Below, in pieces: positions 15,551-16,076 of a DNA stretch of 16,076 bases. The translations under genes and the position numbers were made by a program. Each line of letters begins with the position of its first letter. Position 1 is the first letter of the stretch. The notes beneath the pieces are model-generated. The model ran no database searches. It worked only from the letters and a program-made list of their open reading frames with translations, and was not told the origin of the DNA. This DNA is from an uncultured Sphingomonadaceae bacterium. Its GTDB lineage: Bacteria; Pseudomonadota; Alphaproteobacteria; Sphingomonadales; Sphingomonadaceae. The DNA lies in contig CALKXX010000103.1 of NCBI GenBank assembly GCA_938003725.1, positions 1 to 16,076 of the forward strand. Reading direction: 5' to 3'.

Positions 15551-16027
15551 ATGCGATGTCCATTTTGCGCCCATGAAGACAGTCAGGTTAAAGATAGCCG
15601 CCCTACAGAGGACGGCGCTACGATCCGTCGGCGCCGACAATGCGAAAGTTGCGGCGCGCGCTTTACAACATTTGAGCGGGTTCAACTTCGCGAAGTAACG
15701 ATTGTGAAATCGCAAAATCGCAAAGAGCCGTTTGATCGCACAAAGCTGGACACGTCGATTACTCTTGCCTGCCGAAAGCGGGGAATTGACCGGGAGCAGA
15801 TCGATCAATTGGTTTCCGGCATACAAAGGCAATTGGAAACCAGTGGCGAGAATGAAATTCCTTCAAAACGCATTGGGGAAATGGTTATGGATGGCCTAAT
15901 GGGCCTCGATAGCGTTGCCTATATCCGATTTGCGTCAGTTTATAAAGAATTTGCAGAAGCCAAAGATTTCGAAGAATTTGCCGGTAATGTCAAAGATGTT
16001 GCAGTTGAAGAGGGTAAGCTCTTGTGA
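15551..16027 (+). CDS. nrdR: Transcriptional repressor NrdR
   Basis: Zinc-ribbon/ATP-cone repressor that senses dATP/ATP and shuts down ribonucleotide reductase genes. The protein is 158 residues, the usual length. The N-terminal MRCPFC and CESCG supply zinc ligands Cys 3, 6, 31 and 34; VKDSRPTEDG and IRRRRQC between them form the DNA-binding ribbon. The ATP-cone follows at about 47-137, beginning VTIVKSQNRKEPFDRTKL and ending near YIRFASVYKEF. I saw no clear NrdR box within the window, so its targets lie elsewhere. The stop overlaps the GTG of the next gene. Confidence 0.97.
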   Translation: MRCPFCAHEDSQVKDSRPTEDGATIRRRRQCESCGARFTTFERVQLREVTIVKSQNRKEPFDRTKLDTSITLACRKRGIDREQIDQLVSGIQRQLETSGENEIPSKRIGEMVMDGLMGLDSVAYIRFASVYKEFAEAKDFEEFAGNVKDVAVEEGKLL

Positions 16028-16076
16028 GTGTTAGCAAGCCAGCCATCGTGCTGGTTAAACCGCAACTTGGTGAAAA
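16024..16076 (+). CDS. trmJ: RNA 2'-O-methyltransferase of the TrmJ/SpoU family, partial (5' end only)
   Basis: Only 17 complete codons are in the window. The GTG at 16024 overlaps the nrdR TGA (GTGA) and the translation reads SVSKPAIVLVKPQLGE, which matches the opening PAIVLVxPQLGEN strand of SPOUT-class TrmJ/TrmH-type tRNA methyltransferases. TrmJ methylates position 32 of tRNAs in E. coli. The gene symbol rests on the N-terminal motif and the usual alphaproteobacterial placement after nrdR; with so little sequence, another SpoU family member is possible. Confidence 0.65.
   Translation, partial: MSVSKPAIVLVKPQLGE

Noticed and set aside
1..16076. CRISPR arrays, insertion sequences, integrases, attachment sites or phage genes
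   Set aside because: No regularly spaced repeats, transposase or integrase motifs, or direct repeats around the tRNA were seen on either strand.

Overview
The window looks like chromosomal DNA of a mid-GC alphaproteobacterium, most likely a marine or aquatic Sphingomonadales member of the Sphingorhabdus/Parasphingorhabdus kind. This is an inference from the flavour of the proteins, the rpiB-glyA-nrdR-trmJ order and a tRNA-His promoter of the alphaproteobacterial CTTGAC-N17-CTAT type; no rRNA or other species marker is present. No CRISPR array, insertion sequence, phage gene or rearrangement is visible, and coding density is high with no gene-free stretch above 300 bases.

Region 1 (1-4083, minus strand) is one tightly packed operon read right to left: a prolyl-4-hydroxylase-like 2-oxoglutarate/Fe(II) oxygenase, a divergent NRAMP-family membrane transporter, then pxpA, pxpB and pxpC (pxpC runs off the left edge), the three subunits of the prokaryotic 5-oxoprolinase. 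The last four genes are joined by 4-base stop/start overlaps. The transporter has lost the residues that bind metal in true NRAMPs, so it may carry something else, possibly 5-oxoproline.

Region 2 (4160-5944, plus strand) holds an isolated pair of type II secretion minor pseudopilin genes, gspJ and gspK, with no gspG/H/I before and no gspL/M after. A promoter-driven tRNA-His(GTG) follows.

Region 3 (6075-13566) is a cyanophycin (multi-L-arginyl-poly-L-aspartate) locus: a leucine-dehydrogenase-family enzyme, cyanophycinase (cphB), cyanophycin synthetase (cphA), a second CphA-like protein with the Mur-ligase half but no ATP-grasp domain, and, convergent on the minus strand, an isoaspartyl dipeptidase/asparaginase (iaaA). 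Together these could make the polymer, cut it to beta-Asp-Arg and split that to Asp and Arg. The ATP-grasp-less synthetase paralogue has no role I can assign and is the most interesting item here.

Region 4 (13779-16076, plus strand) is a housekeeping operon: rpiB, glyA, nrdR and the first 17 codons of a TrmJ/SpoU-type RNA methyltransferase. It links pentose phosphate, one-carbon and deoxynucleotide metabolism. Three of its genes start by 4-base overlap or close spacing.
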